Of a stretch of DNA of 5,656 nt, positions 1 through 5,656 are shown piece by piece. The notes under the pieces were generated by a model that saw nothing but the letters and a program-made list of their open reading frames with translations, was not told the origin of the DNA and made no database searches. This DNA is from WJKP01 sp964531215 (GTDB lineage: Bacteria; Patescibacteriota; Patescibacteriia; CAIXNZ01). Positions within the stretch are counted from its first letter, which is position 1, and every line of letters begins with the position of its first letter. The stretch is taken from assembly GCA_964531215.1 (NCBI GenBank), contig CAZHFK010000052.1:1-5656 (forward strand), read 5' to 3'. The position numbers and the translations under genes are program-made.

Positions 1-1142
1 AAAATATTTTTTAATTGAGCGGCTGATTTGGCCCAGTCATAATTTTGGGCTTTGCGCAAAGCCGCCTCCCCCATTTTTTGCTGCAACTCGTCATTATTAA
101 TCAATTTAGCTATTTGCTCGGCCAAATCAGCCGCATCTTTAACGCGACAAATCAAACCAGACACTTCATTATCATAAACATTTCTTACGCCGGGCAAATC
201 GGTCGTAACAACCGGTGTGCCGGTTGCCATTGCTTCGGTCGAAACCAAGCCAAAAGCTTCGGCGCGATTAATTGACGGCAAAACATTGACACTTGATAAA
301 TTATAAATCGCGTTTAATTGCTGATCGCTTAATTTGTTTAAAATAAAAACTTGTTTATCAATCCGCAAATCCTGAGCTTTTTGTCTAAATTTATTTACCA
401 AATCACCTCGCCCAACCAAACATAATTTCAAATTATCATATTTTTTATTTAACCGGGCAAAAGCGTCCAGCAAATAATCAACTCCTTTAAAATAATGAGT
501 TGACGATAAATTGCCGACATAACCAATTACTTTTTCATTGCCCTGATAATCTATCAATCCGGCTATATCAATTAAAACTTCGTCATCAGCCGGCAGTTTT
601 TTGAAAATTTCCCGATTTATACCAAAAGGTATTTCACTGAATTTGGTTTTATTTTTTTTAAAATAATTGGCAATATTGGAGCTTTGAACATAATCAAAAG
701 ACGAAACAATTATTTTATCGGCTAAACGCAGTAAAATCGGCAACCAGACTAAATTATAAAATTTAAAAATTAATTTACGTAAAAAATCCTGTGGCGGCAT
801 TGAATCTTGATGATAATAAACAACCAGTTTTTGTCCGGGATTTAAAAGTTTGCGCAAAATAATCGGTTCAGTGCCGCCAAAAAAGGGATAATGAAAAAAT
901 AAAATATCATAATCTTTTAATTCGCGATATAAACCGGGGACAAAAGCCGCATTGCCTTTAATTAATAAAGGTTTAACAGCTTGGCTTTTTAATTTATCGG
1001 CTAATTCCTGCTGATCGTATTTAGGAAAAAAGGTTATCATGTCTACACCAAGACTCTGCAACGCCACAGCAAAATTATAAGCCGTATTGCCAATACCGCC
1101 TTTATAAGGAGGAAAAGTTGAGACTATTTGTGCTATCTTCAT
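1..1142 (-). CDS. Family-4 glycosyltransferase (GT-B fold), 3' end cut by the window edge
   Basis: The frame is open from an ATG at 1142-1140 to the left edge, giving 380 residues; family members are about 370-400 residues, so only the extreme C-terminus should be missing. The N-terminal acceptor domain begins MKIAQIVSTFPPYKGGIGN, with the glycine-rich loop at residues 15-18 typical of GT4 enzymes. EIPFGIN at 170-176 is the usual linker motif, and GYVGNLSSTHYFKGVD (207-222) opens the C-terminal Rossmann domain. The donor-site EX7E motif is intact as E295-AFGLVST-E303, followed by AMATGTPVVTTDLPGV. These enzymes are cytoplasmic, usually membrane-associated, retaining transferases that move a sugar from a nucleotide donor to a lipid-linked or polysaccharide acceptor. 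Donor and acceptor cannot be read from the sequence. The gene follows a family-2 glycosyltransferase by 84 bases on the same strand, fitting a surface-glycan locus. There is no Shine-Dalgarno sequence before the start. The family call is firm; the specific reaction is unknown. Confidence 0.93.
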   Translation of the reverse strand, partial: MKIAQIVSTFPPYKGGIGNTAYNFAVALQSLGVDMITFFPKYDQQELADKLKSQAVKPLLIKGNAAFVPGLYRELKDYDILFFHYPFFGGTEPIILRKLLNPGQKLVVYYHQDSMPPQDFLRKLIFKFYNLVWLPILLRLADKIIVSSFDYVQSSNIANYFKKNKTKFSEIPFGINREIFKKLPADDEVLIDIAGLIDYQGNEKVIGYVGNLSSTHYFKGVDYLLDAFARLNKKYDNLKLCLVGRGDLVNKFRQKAQDLRIDKQVFILNKLSDQQLNAIYNLSSVNVLPSINRAEAFGLVSTEAMATGTPVVTTDLPGVRNVYDNEVSGLICRVKDAADLAEQIAKLINNDELQQKMGEAALRKAQNYDWAKSAAQLKNI

Positions 1143-1173
1143 ATATTGAATCTAATATCCCAATAATATAACG

Positions 1174-1199
1174 AATAAAAACCAATATTGGTATTTATT
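1174..1199. repeat. AT-rich perfect-centre inverted repeat upstream of the GT4 gene
   Basis: Two 13-base arms meet without a loop (1174-1186 and 1187-1199) and match at 12 of 13 positions; the centre ACCAATATTGGT (1181-1192) is a perfect palindrome. An outer pair of 8-base arms, AACGAATA at 1170-1177 and TATTCGTT at 1216-1223, is also perfectly complementary. The element lies 32-57 bases upstream of the GT4 start codon and just after the end of the GT2 gene. It could be a dimeric-regulator operator, a weak terminator for the GT2 gene, or a decayed mobile repeat. Having no loop and no GC-rich stem or clean T-run, it is a poor classical terminator. Confidence 0.5.
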
Positions 1200-1226
1200 G
1201 GTATTCAAATTCGTATATTCGTTTCA

Positions 1227-2273
1227 TTACCAAATTATCAATTTTTTAATTATTTGCCAATATAAATCAAAGACTGGATTGGCGATCTTATTTAAAAGCC
1301 AATTATCAATCTCCTGATTAGCAATTTTACCGGTAAAATATTTAACAATATGTTTATCTTTAACTTTACGGTATTGTTTTTTGGCTTTACGATGCCGGAA
1401 AATTTTCTGCCAATTGCTAACTTTTAAAAAATAAATGTAAGCCCGGATTTTTTCACGCCAAAACCCTGATTTTAAAGAAAACAAAAATAAACCCGATTCC
1501 ATAACCAGGCAAGCCGGCGTTATTAATAAAATACTCAGCCATTTATAATTTTCCAAAATACAAATATAACGATTGCGTTCCATATAATAATATTTTTTGA
1601 CTGATCGCGAAAATTCGTACTTATGATAAACAACCGCCTCAGGGACTACCACTATTTTATAACCGGCCATTCTCATCCGCCAGCCCAAATCCAAATCTTC
1701 ATGATACATAAAAAAATCAGGATCAAATAAACCGATTTGTTTTAAGGCTTCACTTTTCAGCAATAAAGCCGCGCCAGAAGCATAAGCTATTTCAAAAGGC
1801 TGATAATCGCCGCTAAACGGCTGATTAGCGCCCAAAGAATAACCAAACCCCAAATAATGGATGGCGTTGCCCAAAGAATTGACTTTATCAGTTTGCGGAT
1901 GCAACATTAAACGCGGCTGCACAGCGGCGTTTTTTTCATCTGCTTCGGCAACTTTAATTATTTTTGATAAAAAATCAGGCTGGGAAATCGTATCTTGATT
2001 AATCAATAAAATATAATCAAAATCCTGCTCTAAAACTTTGGCCATGGCCACATTATTACCCCGAGCAAAACCTAAATTCTGCTGATTAACCATTATCTCA
2101 ACTTGCGGAAAATTATTTTCAACAAATTCAACGGAATTGTCACTGGAAGCATTATCAACCAAAATAATCTCATACAAATCCTGCGGATAAGCCAAATTCA
2201 AAAGACTGCTTAAGCAATCGTGTAAATATTGCCGGCCGTTATAATTAACTATAATAATTGCGATTTTGGGCAT
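1227..2273 (-). CDS. Family-2 glycosyltransferase (GT-A fold), rhamnosyltransferase-like
   Basis: The complete 348-residue protein has the canonical GT2 order of motifs. IIIVNYNGRQYL (7-18) is the first beta strand and nucleotide loop; ILVDNASSDNS (37-47) carries the nucleotide-binding D40; QQNLGFARGNN (64-74) follows. LLINQDT (89-95) is the DXD-equivalent, with NQD at 92-94 in place of DXD, which is common in this subgroup. ASGAALLLKSEALKQIG precedes FMYHEDLDLGWRMRMAGY (188-205), where HED at 191-193 supplies the catalytic base and W198-R199 mark the acceptor loop. One hydrophobic stretch near residues 246-267 and a basic, aromatic tail suggest membrane attachment. Such enzymes are inverting transferases acting on the cytoplasmic face; rhamnosyl transfer to a lipid-linked acceptor is the commonest annotation for this motif set, but the substrate is not proven. 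ATG at 2273 is chosen because the first strand begins at residue 4. No Shine-Dalgarno sequence is visible. Confidence 0.93.
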   Translation of the reverse strand: MPKIAIIIVNYNGRQYLHDCLSSLLNLAYPQDLYEIILVDNASSDNSVEFVENNFPQVEIMVNQQNLGFARGNNVAMAKVLEQDFDYILLINQDTISQPDFLSKIIKVAEADEKNAAVQPRLMLHPQTDKVNSLGNAIHYLGFGYSLGANQPFSGDYQPFEIAYASGAALLLKSEALKQIGLFDPDFFMYHEDLDLGWRMRMAGYKIVVVPEAVVYHKYEFSRSVKKYYYMERNRYICILENYKWLSILLITPACLVMESGLFLFSLKSGFWREKIRAYIYFLKVSNWQKIFRHRKAKKQYRKVKDKHIVKYFTGKIANQEIDNWLLNKIANPVFDLYWQIIKKLIIW

Positions 2274-2289
2274 AAGTTTTTTAAAGTTT

Positions 2290-2319
2290 TAAAAGAGCAG
2301 AGAGACCCCTGCCCTTTTA
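2290..2319 (-). terminator. Possible intrinsic terminator or attenuator hairpin between the dehydrogenase and GT2 genes
   Basis: On the minus strand the arms AAAAGGGCAG (2318-2309) and CTGCTCTTTT (2300-2291) pair over ten positions with one G-T wobble, enclose an eight-base loop, and gain an outer A-T pair at 2319/2290. The A-rich entry and T-rich exit give the shape of an intrinsic terminator, and it would work in either direction. The T-run is only four bases and sits within the stem, followed by AAAAC, so termination may be partial. It sits 17 bases before the GT2 start and 28 bases past the dehydrogenase stop, so it could separate the two transcription units or attenuate read-through. Confidence 0.5.
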
Positions 2320-2346
2320 TTGCCAAATATTTAAAAAATATAATAA

Positions 2347-3378
2347 TTAATCTCTAACATTTTCCACCGAAGCCCAGTTAATCATGACTTTATTGGCTTT
2401 GGCATATTCAATGGTTGTTTCCAAACCTTTTTCCAGAGTAACTATTGGAAACCATTCAATTTTTTGTTTGGCTAAACCAATATCGGGCATGCCCAAGTTT
2501 GACATAAACAGCAATGGATCAGCATAAGTAATATCTGACTTGGAACCGGTCATGTCAATGATTTTTTGGGCTATATCACCTATCTTATACTTTTTGGGAT
2601 TGCCGATATTAAGCGGCCCGGCTTCGGTTGAAGACATCATTTTTATAGTAGCATCAATCACATCATTAACATAACAAAGCGTTGTCGTAAACTCTTGATC
2701 ACCGTAAACAATCAATTGTTCATTATCCAAAGCTGCCACAATAAAATCAGGTATCATATGACCGATAAACAAAGGCATACGCGGGCCATAAGTGGTAAAA
2801 ACCCTGATGATTTTGGCGTCAATATTATAAAATTCCCGGTAAGTAAAAACCAAAGTTTCAGCAAAACGCTTGCCTTCATCATAACAAGCCCTGGGAGTCA
2901 AAGGACTTTTGGGGAAATATTCGTTTTCTTTAACCATTTCTTTATCTTCCGGCACATCACCATAAACCACTGCTGATGAATAATGCAATAATTTGGCTTT
3001 ATATTTAACAGCCAAATCCAAAGCTCTGATTGTGCCCAAACTGTTTGTCTTGGCAGTAATTATTGAATTTTGCTTAAAATTTTTAGGCGAAGTCGGACAA
3101 GCCAAATTGTAAATCTCCTGAATACCCTGAAATTTAACCTGAAAACGCTCTAATTCGGAATAACGTTCCAAGTCATAAAGATTATTAACATCTTCATTGA
3201 TAAAAATAAAATTTTCATTTTGCAATAAATGATCAATATTAGCCCGATCACCGGTAATAAAATTATCAACACAAATAACTTTGTTATCAGCAACCAATTT
3301 ATCACAAAGATGAGATCCGATAAAACCTGCCCCCCCTAAAACTAAAATATTTTTTTTCTCAAAAACAGCTTGTGGCAT
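2347..3378 (-). CDS. Extended SDR nucleotide-sugar enzyme, UDP-glucuronate decarboxylase (UXS)-like
   Basis: The 343-residue protein has the NAD-binding GGAGFIG at 15-21 and an acidic D38 after the second strand. Several stretches match the UDP-glucuronate decarboxylase family: IYNLACPTSP (89-98), ACYDEGKRFAETL (164-176) containing the Tyr166/Lys170 pair of the YxxxK motif, VFTTYGPRM (193-201), and the closing GMPDIGLAK (296-304) before EWFP. The family converts UDP-glucuronate to UDP-xylose in the cytoplasm with tightly bound NAD; a related nucleotide-sugar epimerase or dehydratase role is the alternative. Three positions depart from the consensus. SSAVVYG at 134-140 replaces STSEVYG, so the glutamate implicated in decarboxylation is V137. 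TTTLCYV at 231-237 replaces the usual TRSFxYV, removing the conserved arginine (T232). About 20 extra residues lie around 64-86. The family fold is certain; the decarboxylase reaction is not. Neighbouring glycosyltransferases on the same strand suggest it supplies their donor sugar. The ATG start has no Shine-Dalgarno sequence. Confidence 0.85.
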   Translation of the reverse strand: MPQAVFEKKNILVLGGAGFIGSHLCDKLVADNKVICVDNFITGDRANIDHLLQNENFIFINEDVNNLYDLERYSELERFQVKFQGIQEIYNLACPTSPKNFKQNSIITAKTNSLGTIRALDLAVKYKAKLLHYSSAVVYGDVPEDKEMVKENEYFPKSPLTPRACYDEGKRFAETLVFTYREFYNIDAKIIRVFTTYGPRMPLFIGHMIPDFIVAALDNEQLIVYGDQEFTTTLCYVNDVIDATIKMMSSTEAGPLNIGNPKKYKIGDIAQKIIDMTGSKSDITYADPLLFMSNLGMPDIGLAKQKIEWFPIVTLEKGLETTIEYAKANKVMINWASVENVRD

Positions 3379-3406
3379 ATTTATTTGAAATTAGTAATTA
3401 GACGCC

Positions 3407-3443
3407 GGGTATTAATAATAAAGAATAACTCAAACTAATACCC
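3407..3443. repeat. Inverted repeat upstream of the UXS-like gene
   Basis: GGGTATTA at 3407-3414 and TAATACCC at 3436-3443 are perfectly complementary 8-base arms separated by 21 bases. The element lies 29-65 bases upstream of the UXS-like start codon on the transcribed strand, and its right arm overlaps the heptad repeats. It may be an operator or a leader-RNA stem. The AT-rich loop and the absence of a T-run argue against a terminator. Confidence 0.4.
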
Positions 3444-3460
3444 AATGACCAATAACCAAT
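3433..3460 (-). repeat. Four degenerate tandem heptads, consensus ATTGGTN
   Basis: Read on the minus strand from 3460, four exactly phased seven-base units follow one another: ATTGGTT, ATTGGTC, ATTGGGT and ATTAGTT. A further ATTGGAT lies just upstream (3473-3467) but out of phase. The units occupy the spacer between the GtrA-like gene and the UXS-like gene and do not code for protein. Similar ATTGGTA words occur in the spacer before the GT4 gene at 1187-1193 and 1198-1204, so this looks like a recurrent intergenic motif rather than chance low complexity. Its function is unknown. Confidence 0.55.
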
Positions 3461-3516
3461 CCCTATATCCAATATTTTAACAAAATCTTATGGAAAAATA
3501 AAGGTTTGGGCTAAGT

Positions 3517-3936
3517 TTATTTAAAAATAGGCTTTTTGAATGTCCAATAACGATTGGCAAAAAAATTCCAAAAAAGTCCGACAATTATGGCAATTACTTT
3601 GGCGAAAAGATCATAAATTTGCAAATATTGAACTAAAGCAAACACAATTGAATTATTTAAAATAAAATAAACGGCATTAACCCCGACAAATTTCAAATAT
3701 TGGGTTTTTACATTCTTAGCTTTATCTCTAAAAGTCCAATGTTTATTAAAAATAAAACTGGCTGTCATGGCAATCCCCACTGACAATAAATTGGCGTATA
3801 AAAAATAAACGCCCAAAACACGGCTGAATAATAAATAAAAAATATAATCAAGCGCGGTATTGCCTAAGCCGACCAGACAAAATTTCACAAACTGTCGACA
3901 AATTTCTTTTTTTAAAATTAGCTTAATTAACCACAT
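3517..3936 (-). CDS. GtrA-like four-helix membrane protein
   Basis: The 139-residue protein has the size and pattern of the GtrA/PF04138 family: four hydrophobic helices at about 17-39, 45-64, 82-104 and 109-128, with short polar loops. The family signature appears twice, as FNKHWTF (63-69) after helix 2 and ANRYWTF (127-133) after helix 4, indicating an internal two-helix duplication. The N-terminal QFVKFCLVGLGNTALDY matches the usual start of the domain. GtrA proteins are thought to move undecaprenyl-phosphate-linked sugars across the cytoplasmic membrane for O-antigen, teichoic-acid or arabinogalactan glycosylation; here the sugar is unknown. The gene starts nine bases after the protease stop codon, so the two are probably co-transcribed, and it precedes the nucleotide-sugar and glycosyltransferase genes. 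There is no Shine-Dalgarno sequence. The family call is firm, the cargo is not. Confidence 0.9.
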   Translation of the reverse strand: MWLIKLILKKEICRQFVKFCLVGLGNTALDYIFYLLFSRVLGVYFLYANLLSVGIAMTASFIFNKHWTFRDKAKNVKTQYLKFVGVNAVYFILNNSIVFALVQYLQIYDLFAKVIAIIVGLFWNFFANRYWTFKKPIFK

Positions 3937-3945
3937 TCAAACTTG

Positions 3946-5503
3946 CTAATTATTAAATAATCCCTTATTTTGATCAATGGCAACAACCGTATTTTTTTCC
4001 CAAAAAGGATCAAAATCAGCCAATTTTTCAATTGGCTGACCGATTTGGTAATTAATAAAAAAAGCCGCTGAAATATCAATAACCTGCTCCTGCCAATTAC
4101 TGCCATATAAACCTTCGGCTAATTGTTCATTTTTAACCCAGCGTAAAACACCTCCCTGGCTAACAGCATAAACCTTGGGGTCAGACTGGATTTTAATTAA
4201 ACGAGTCCCCGGCCTGACAGTCACATTGCCGGCCAAAAATATTTGTGACAATTCTTTGGCGCTTATTTTTACGATCTTATTAAAATCATCATACCAGCTT
4301 AAATAAGTGGCTGTATCAGGGAAAACATAACGTTTACCATTAATGGCCTGATAATAAATCGTTGCCGAACCAGGCACCTGAATCAAACGGGTCTCGCCTG
4401 AATATGACAATAAACTTTGCCAAACTTTAAGCGGATTAACCAAACCATTACCCAATTTACCGACAAAATCCGGATTAACATCATCAATGTTATCGGTATT
4501 ATTTAAAATCAAATCAATAATCTGTTTATTATCCAGATCAGGCTGATAAGCCTTAATCAAAGCAGCCAAACCCGAAATGAGCGGGGCTGCTACTGAAGTA
4601 CCGGAAAACCCACTGCCATAATAATCTTGTAAATTAGGCGAATCTGAATCATGAAACAAAGTACCCCAAAAATTATCACCCGGCGCCATTATATCCACAC
4701 AACTTGAACCGTAATTGGAATAACCGGCAAGTTTATTATTTTTATCACTGGCACCGACACCGATTATAATATTTTCATTATCAAACCCTTGATGACAAAC
4801 CGGATACATTTTATCAATATCCAGATCAACTACTTCTCCCCGAAAATCTTCATTACCGGCTGCCACCACAATCACAATCCCGGACTGATAAGCCTTATTT
4901 AAAGCATATTCCAAAGCTTCATCATAAGAATCCCCGACAAAACTTAAATTAATAATATCAGCATCATTATCAATCGCATAATTAATAGCCTGAACAACAT
5001 CCAAAGTATTACCAGAACCGTTTTGACTCAAAACCCTTAAAGGCATAATTTTGGTTTGCCAGCCCATACCGGTCCCGCCCAGACCATTATTACCAACGGC
5101 AGCGGCTACTCCGGCAATAAAAGTACCGTGTACAATCGCTTCTTCAATACAAGTTTCACGTTTAAAACAATTAGAATCATATTTGGGTCTGGGATCATTG
5201 CTTTCTTCTATAAAATCCCAGCCATTAATATCATCTATATAACCGTTTTGGTCATTATCAATACCATCACCTAAAATTTCATCATTATTAACCCAAACAT
5301 TATCATGAAAATCAGGATGGTCAGGATCTATCCCCGAATCAATGATAGCGATAACAATATTTTTACTGCCTGTTTCCTCTGCCCAAACTTGGGGCATATT
5401 TAATTTATGCAAATACNNNNNNNNNNGCCGCCAAAACAAAATTACCCGTTAAAGACAGGCTTAAAATTAAAAAAAAGACGATTATTTTTTTATTTAATTT
5501 CAT
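3946..5503 (-). CDS. Secreted subtilisin-family (S8) serine protease with repeated C-terminal domain, interrupted by an assembly gap
   Basis: An exported endopeptidase. The catalytic triad is complete: Asp in AIIDSGID (codon 5340-5338), His in HGTFIAG (5130-5128) and Ser in SGTSVAAP (4596-4594), with the oxyanion Asn in AAGNED (4854-4852). An acidic loop, DGIDNDQNGYIDD (5268-5230), is typical of this subtilase group and may bind calcium. Four cysteines in the catalytic domain could form disulfides. After the protease domain come two related segments of about 58 residues (4389-4030) and a short tail without a membrane anchor or sorting motif. I place the start at ATG 5503, not at the TTG at 5439 that heads the frame left of the gap, because 5503-5429 encodes a textbook signal peptide. 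That stretch is in a different frame from the catalytic domain, so the ten Ns do not give the true gap length. The missing part probably holds the propeptide. Four bases separate it from the upstream transposase gene and nine from the downstream GtrA-like gene. TAG stop. Confidence 0.9.
4030..4389 (-). other. Tandem C-terminal domain of the protease, two copies
   Basis: Two segments of about 58 residues follow the catalytic domain with a 62-residue period (4389-4216 and 4203-4030). Each begins RLI, then has a hydrophobic-Tyr pair (IYY and VYA), a Gly before a short strand (GKRYVF and GGVLRWV), an aromatic patch (SWYDDF and LYGSNW), an IS pair (VKIS and IDIS) and ends with a glycine turn (AGNVTV and IGQPI). 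One- or two-residue shifts are needed in the middle. I recall similar segments at the ends of secreted proteins in Patescibacteria but know of no assigned function; surface binding or adhesion is plausible. Confidence 0.65.
5417..5426. other. Assembly gap (10 N) of unknown true length
   Basis: Ten consecutive Ns fall inside the protease gene, between its signal peptide and catalytic domain. To join the two coding frames the true missing length must be a multiple of three, so ten is a placeholder. If exactly ten bases were missing, the signal-peptide frame would reach a TAA four codons past the gap. Confidence 0.97.
5429..5503 (-). other. Signal peptide of the S8 protease
   Basis: Twenty-five codons from the ATG at 5503 give a basic start (MKLNKK), a hydrophobic core (IIVFFLILSLSL) and an end of TGNFVLA; the next codon is GCN, which is alanine whatever base is missing. 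This is a normal Sec signal peptide with small residues suited to signal peptidase I. It runs directly into the assembly gap, so the exact cleavage site and the following residues are not visible. No lipobox cysteine is seen. Confidence 0.85.
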
Positions 5504-5507
5504 TATT

Positions 5508-5656
5508 TTAAAAATTTAAAATATCAACCATTAAAATACTATGATCAGCTAATTCATAATTGCGCCAAGAGCAATATTTATATTGTGAAATATCAGTGGT
5601 TAAACCGTGCTTAATGGGATTATCATGAATATATTTTAATTTTTCCTCAAACTTTT
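5508..5656 (-). CDS. C-terminal end of an IS200-like/RAYT (Y1) transposase, 5' part beyond the window
   Basis: The frame is open from the right edge to a TAA at 5510-5508, giving 48 residues. It contains KYIHDNPIKHGL followed by YKYCSWRNYE, which matches the conserved C-terminal pattern of REP-associated tyrosine transposases and IS200-like Y1 transposases (YIHxNPV..GL then Y..SS..Y). The HUH motif and catalytic tyrosine would lie upstream and are not in view, so intactness cannot be judged. These proteins are single-strand DNA transposases; RAYTs are often domesticated single-copy genes associated with palindromic intergenic repeats. The stop lies only four bases before the protease start codon, so the transposase gene could supply the promoter for the protease. 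Family assignment rests on a short but distinctive motif. Confidence 0.8.
   Translation of the reverse strand, partial: KFEEKLKYIHDNPIKHGLTTDISQYKYCSWRNYELADHSILMVDILNF

Noticed and set aside
45..275. Plus-strand open frame of 76 codons
   Set aside because: It lies antisense to the conserved EX7E region of the GT4 gene and its translation resembles no family; it is a shadow frame.
2695..2976. Plus-strand open frame of 93 codons
   Set aside because: It is antisense to the core of the UXS-like gene, whose motifs are well conserved, and shows no recognisable domain.
3433..3473. CRISPR-like array
   Set aside because: The units are seven bases, contiguous and degenerate, with no spacers and no cas genes nearby.
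3379..3516. Sigma-70-type promoter for the UXS-like gene
   Set aside because: Several TTGGNN and TATTAT-like words occur, but none pairs a good -35 with a good -10 at 16-18 bases, and AT-rich spacers produce such words by chance.
5051..5274. Two overlapping plus-strand open frames
   Set aside because: Both are antisense to the subtilase catalytic domain around its His residue and look like shadow frames.
5437..5439. TTG as the start codon of the protease
   Set aside because: It is only the first permissible codon in the catalytic-domain frame right of the Ns; the in-place signal peptide from ATG 5503 is a far better start.
1..5656. Alternative genetic code (UGA read as an amino acid), as in some Patescibacteria
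   Set aside because: All complete genes end at TAA or TAG and I found no in-frame TGA in any conserved region, so the window gives no support for recoding.

Overview
This is an AT-rich window in which every gene I can support lies on the minus strand, so transcription runs from the right edge to the left. The ten-N run at 5417-5426 marks a scaffolded, probably metagenomic, assembly. Low GC, short spacers, start codons without Shine-Dalgarno sequences, an RAYT-type transposase fragment and a secreted subtilase with a small repeated C-terminal domain together suggest a Candidate Phyla Radiation (Patescibacteria) bacterium. That placement is inference, since no marker gene is present. The stop codons seen are TAA and TAG and no reading frame contains an internal TGA, so nothing points to UGA recoding.

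In order of transcription: the last 48 codons of an IS200-like/RAYT transposase (5656-5508); four bases later a secreted subtilisin-family protease (5503-3946) interrupted near its N-terminus by the assembly gap; nine bases later a four-helix GtrA-like membrane protein (3936-3517); a 138-base spacer with degenerate heptad repeats and an inverted repeat; an extended short-chain dehydrogenase resembling UDP-glucuronate decarboxylase (3378-2347); a 73-base spacer with a hairpin; a family-2 glycosyltransferase (2273-1227); an 84-base spacer with a large AT-rich inverted repeat; and a family-4 glycosyltransferase (1142 to beyond the left edge).

The left two thirds look like part of a cell-surface glycan locus. 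The dehydrogenase would make a nucleotide sugar, the two glycosyltransferases would build a lipid-linked or surface glycan on the cytoplasmic face, and the GtrA-like protein could move a polyprenyl-linked sugar across the membrane. The protease is exported and acts outside the cell. Its tight spacing to the GtrA-like gene suggests co-transcription rather than a shared biochemical step.

I see no defence system, CRISPR array, RNA gene or clearly new multi-gene system. The points most worth following up are the protease gene broken by the gap (its signal peptide is in a different frame from the catalytic domain), its repeated C-terminal domain, altered active-site positions in the decarboxylase-like enzyme, and the related repeat motifs in two of the spacers. 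No stretch longer than 300 bases lacks a gene.
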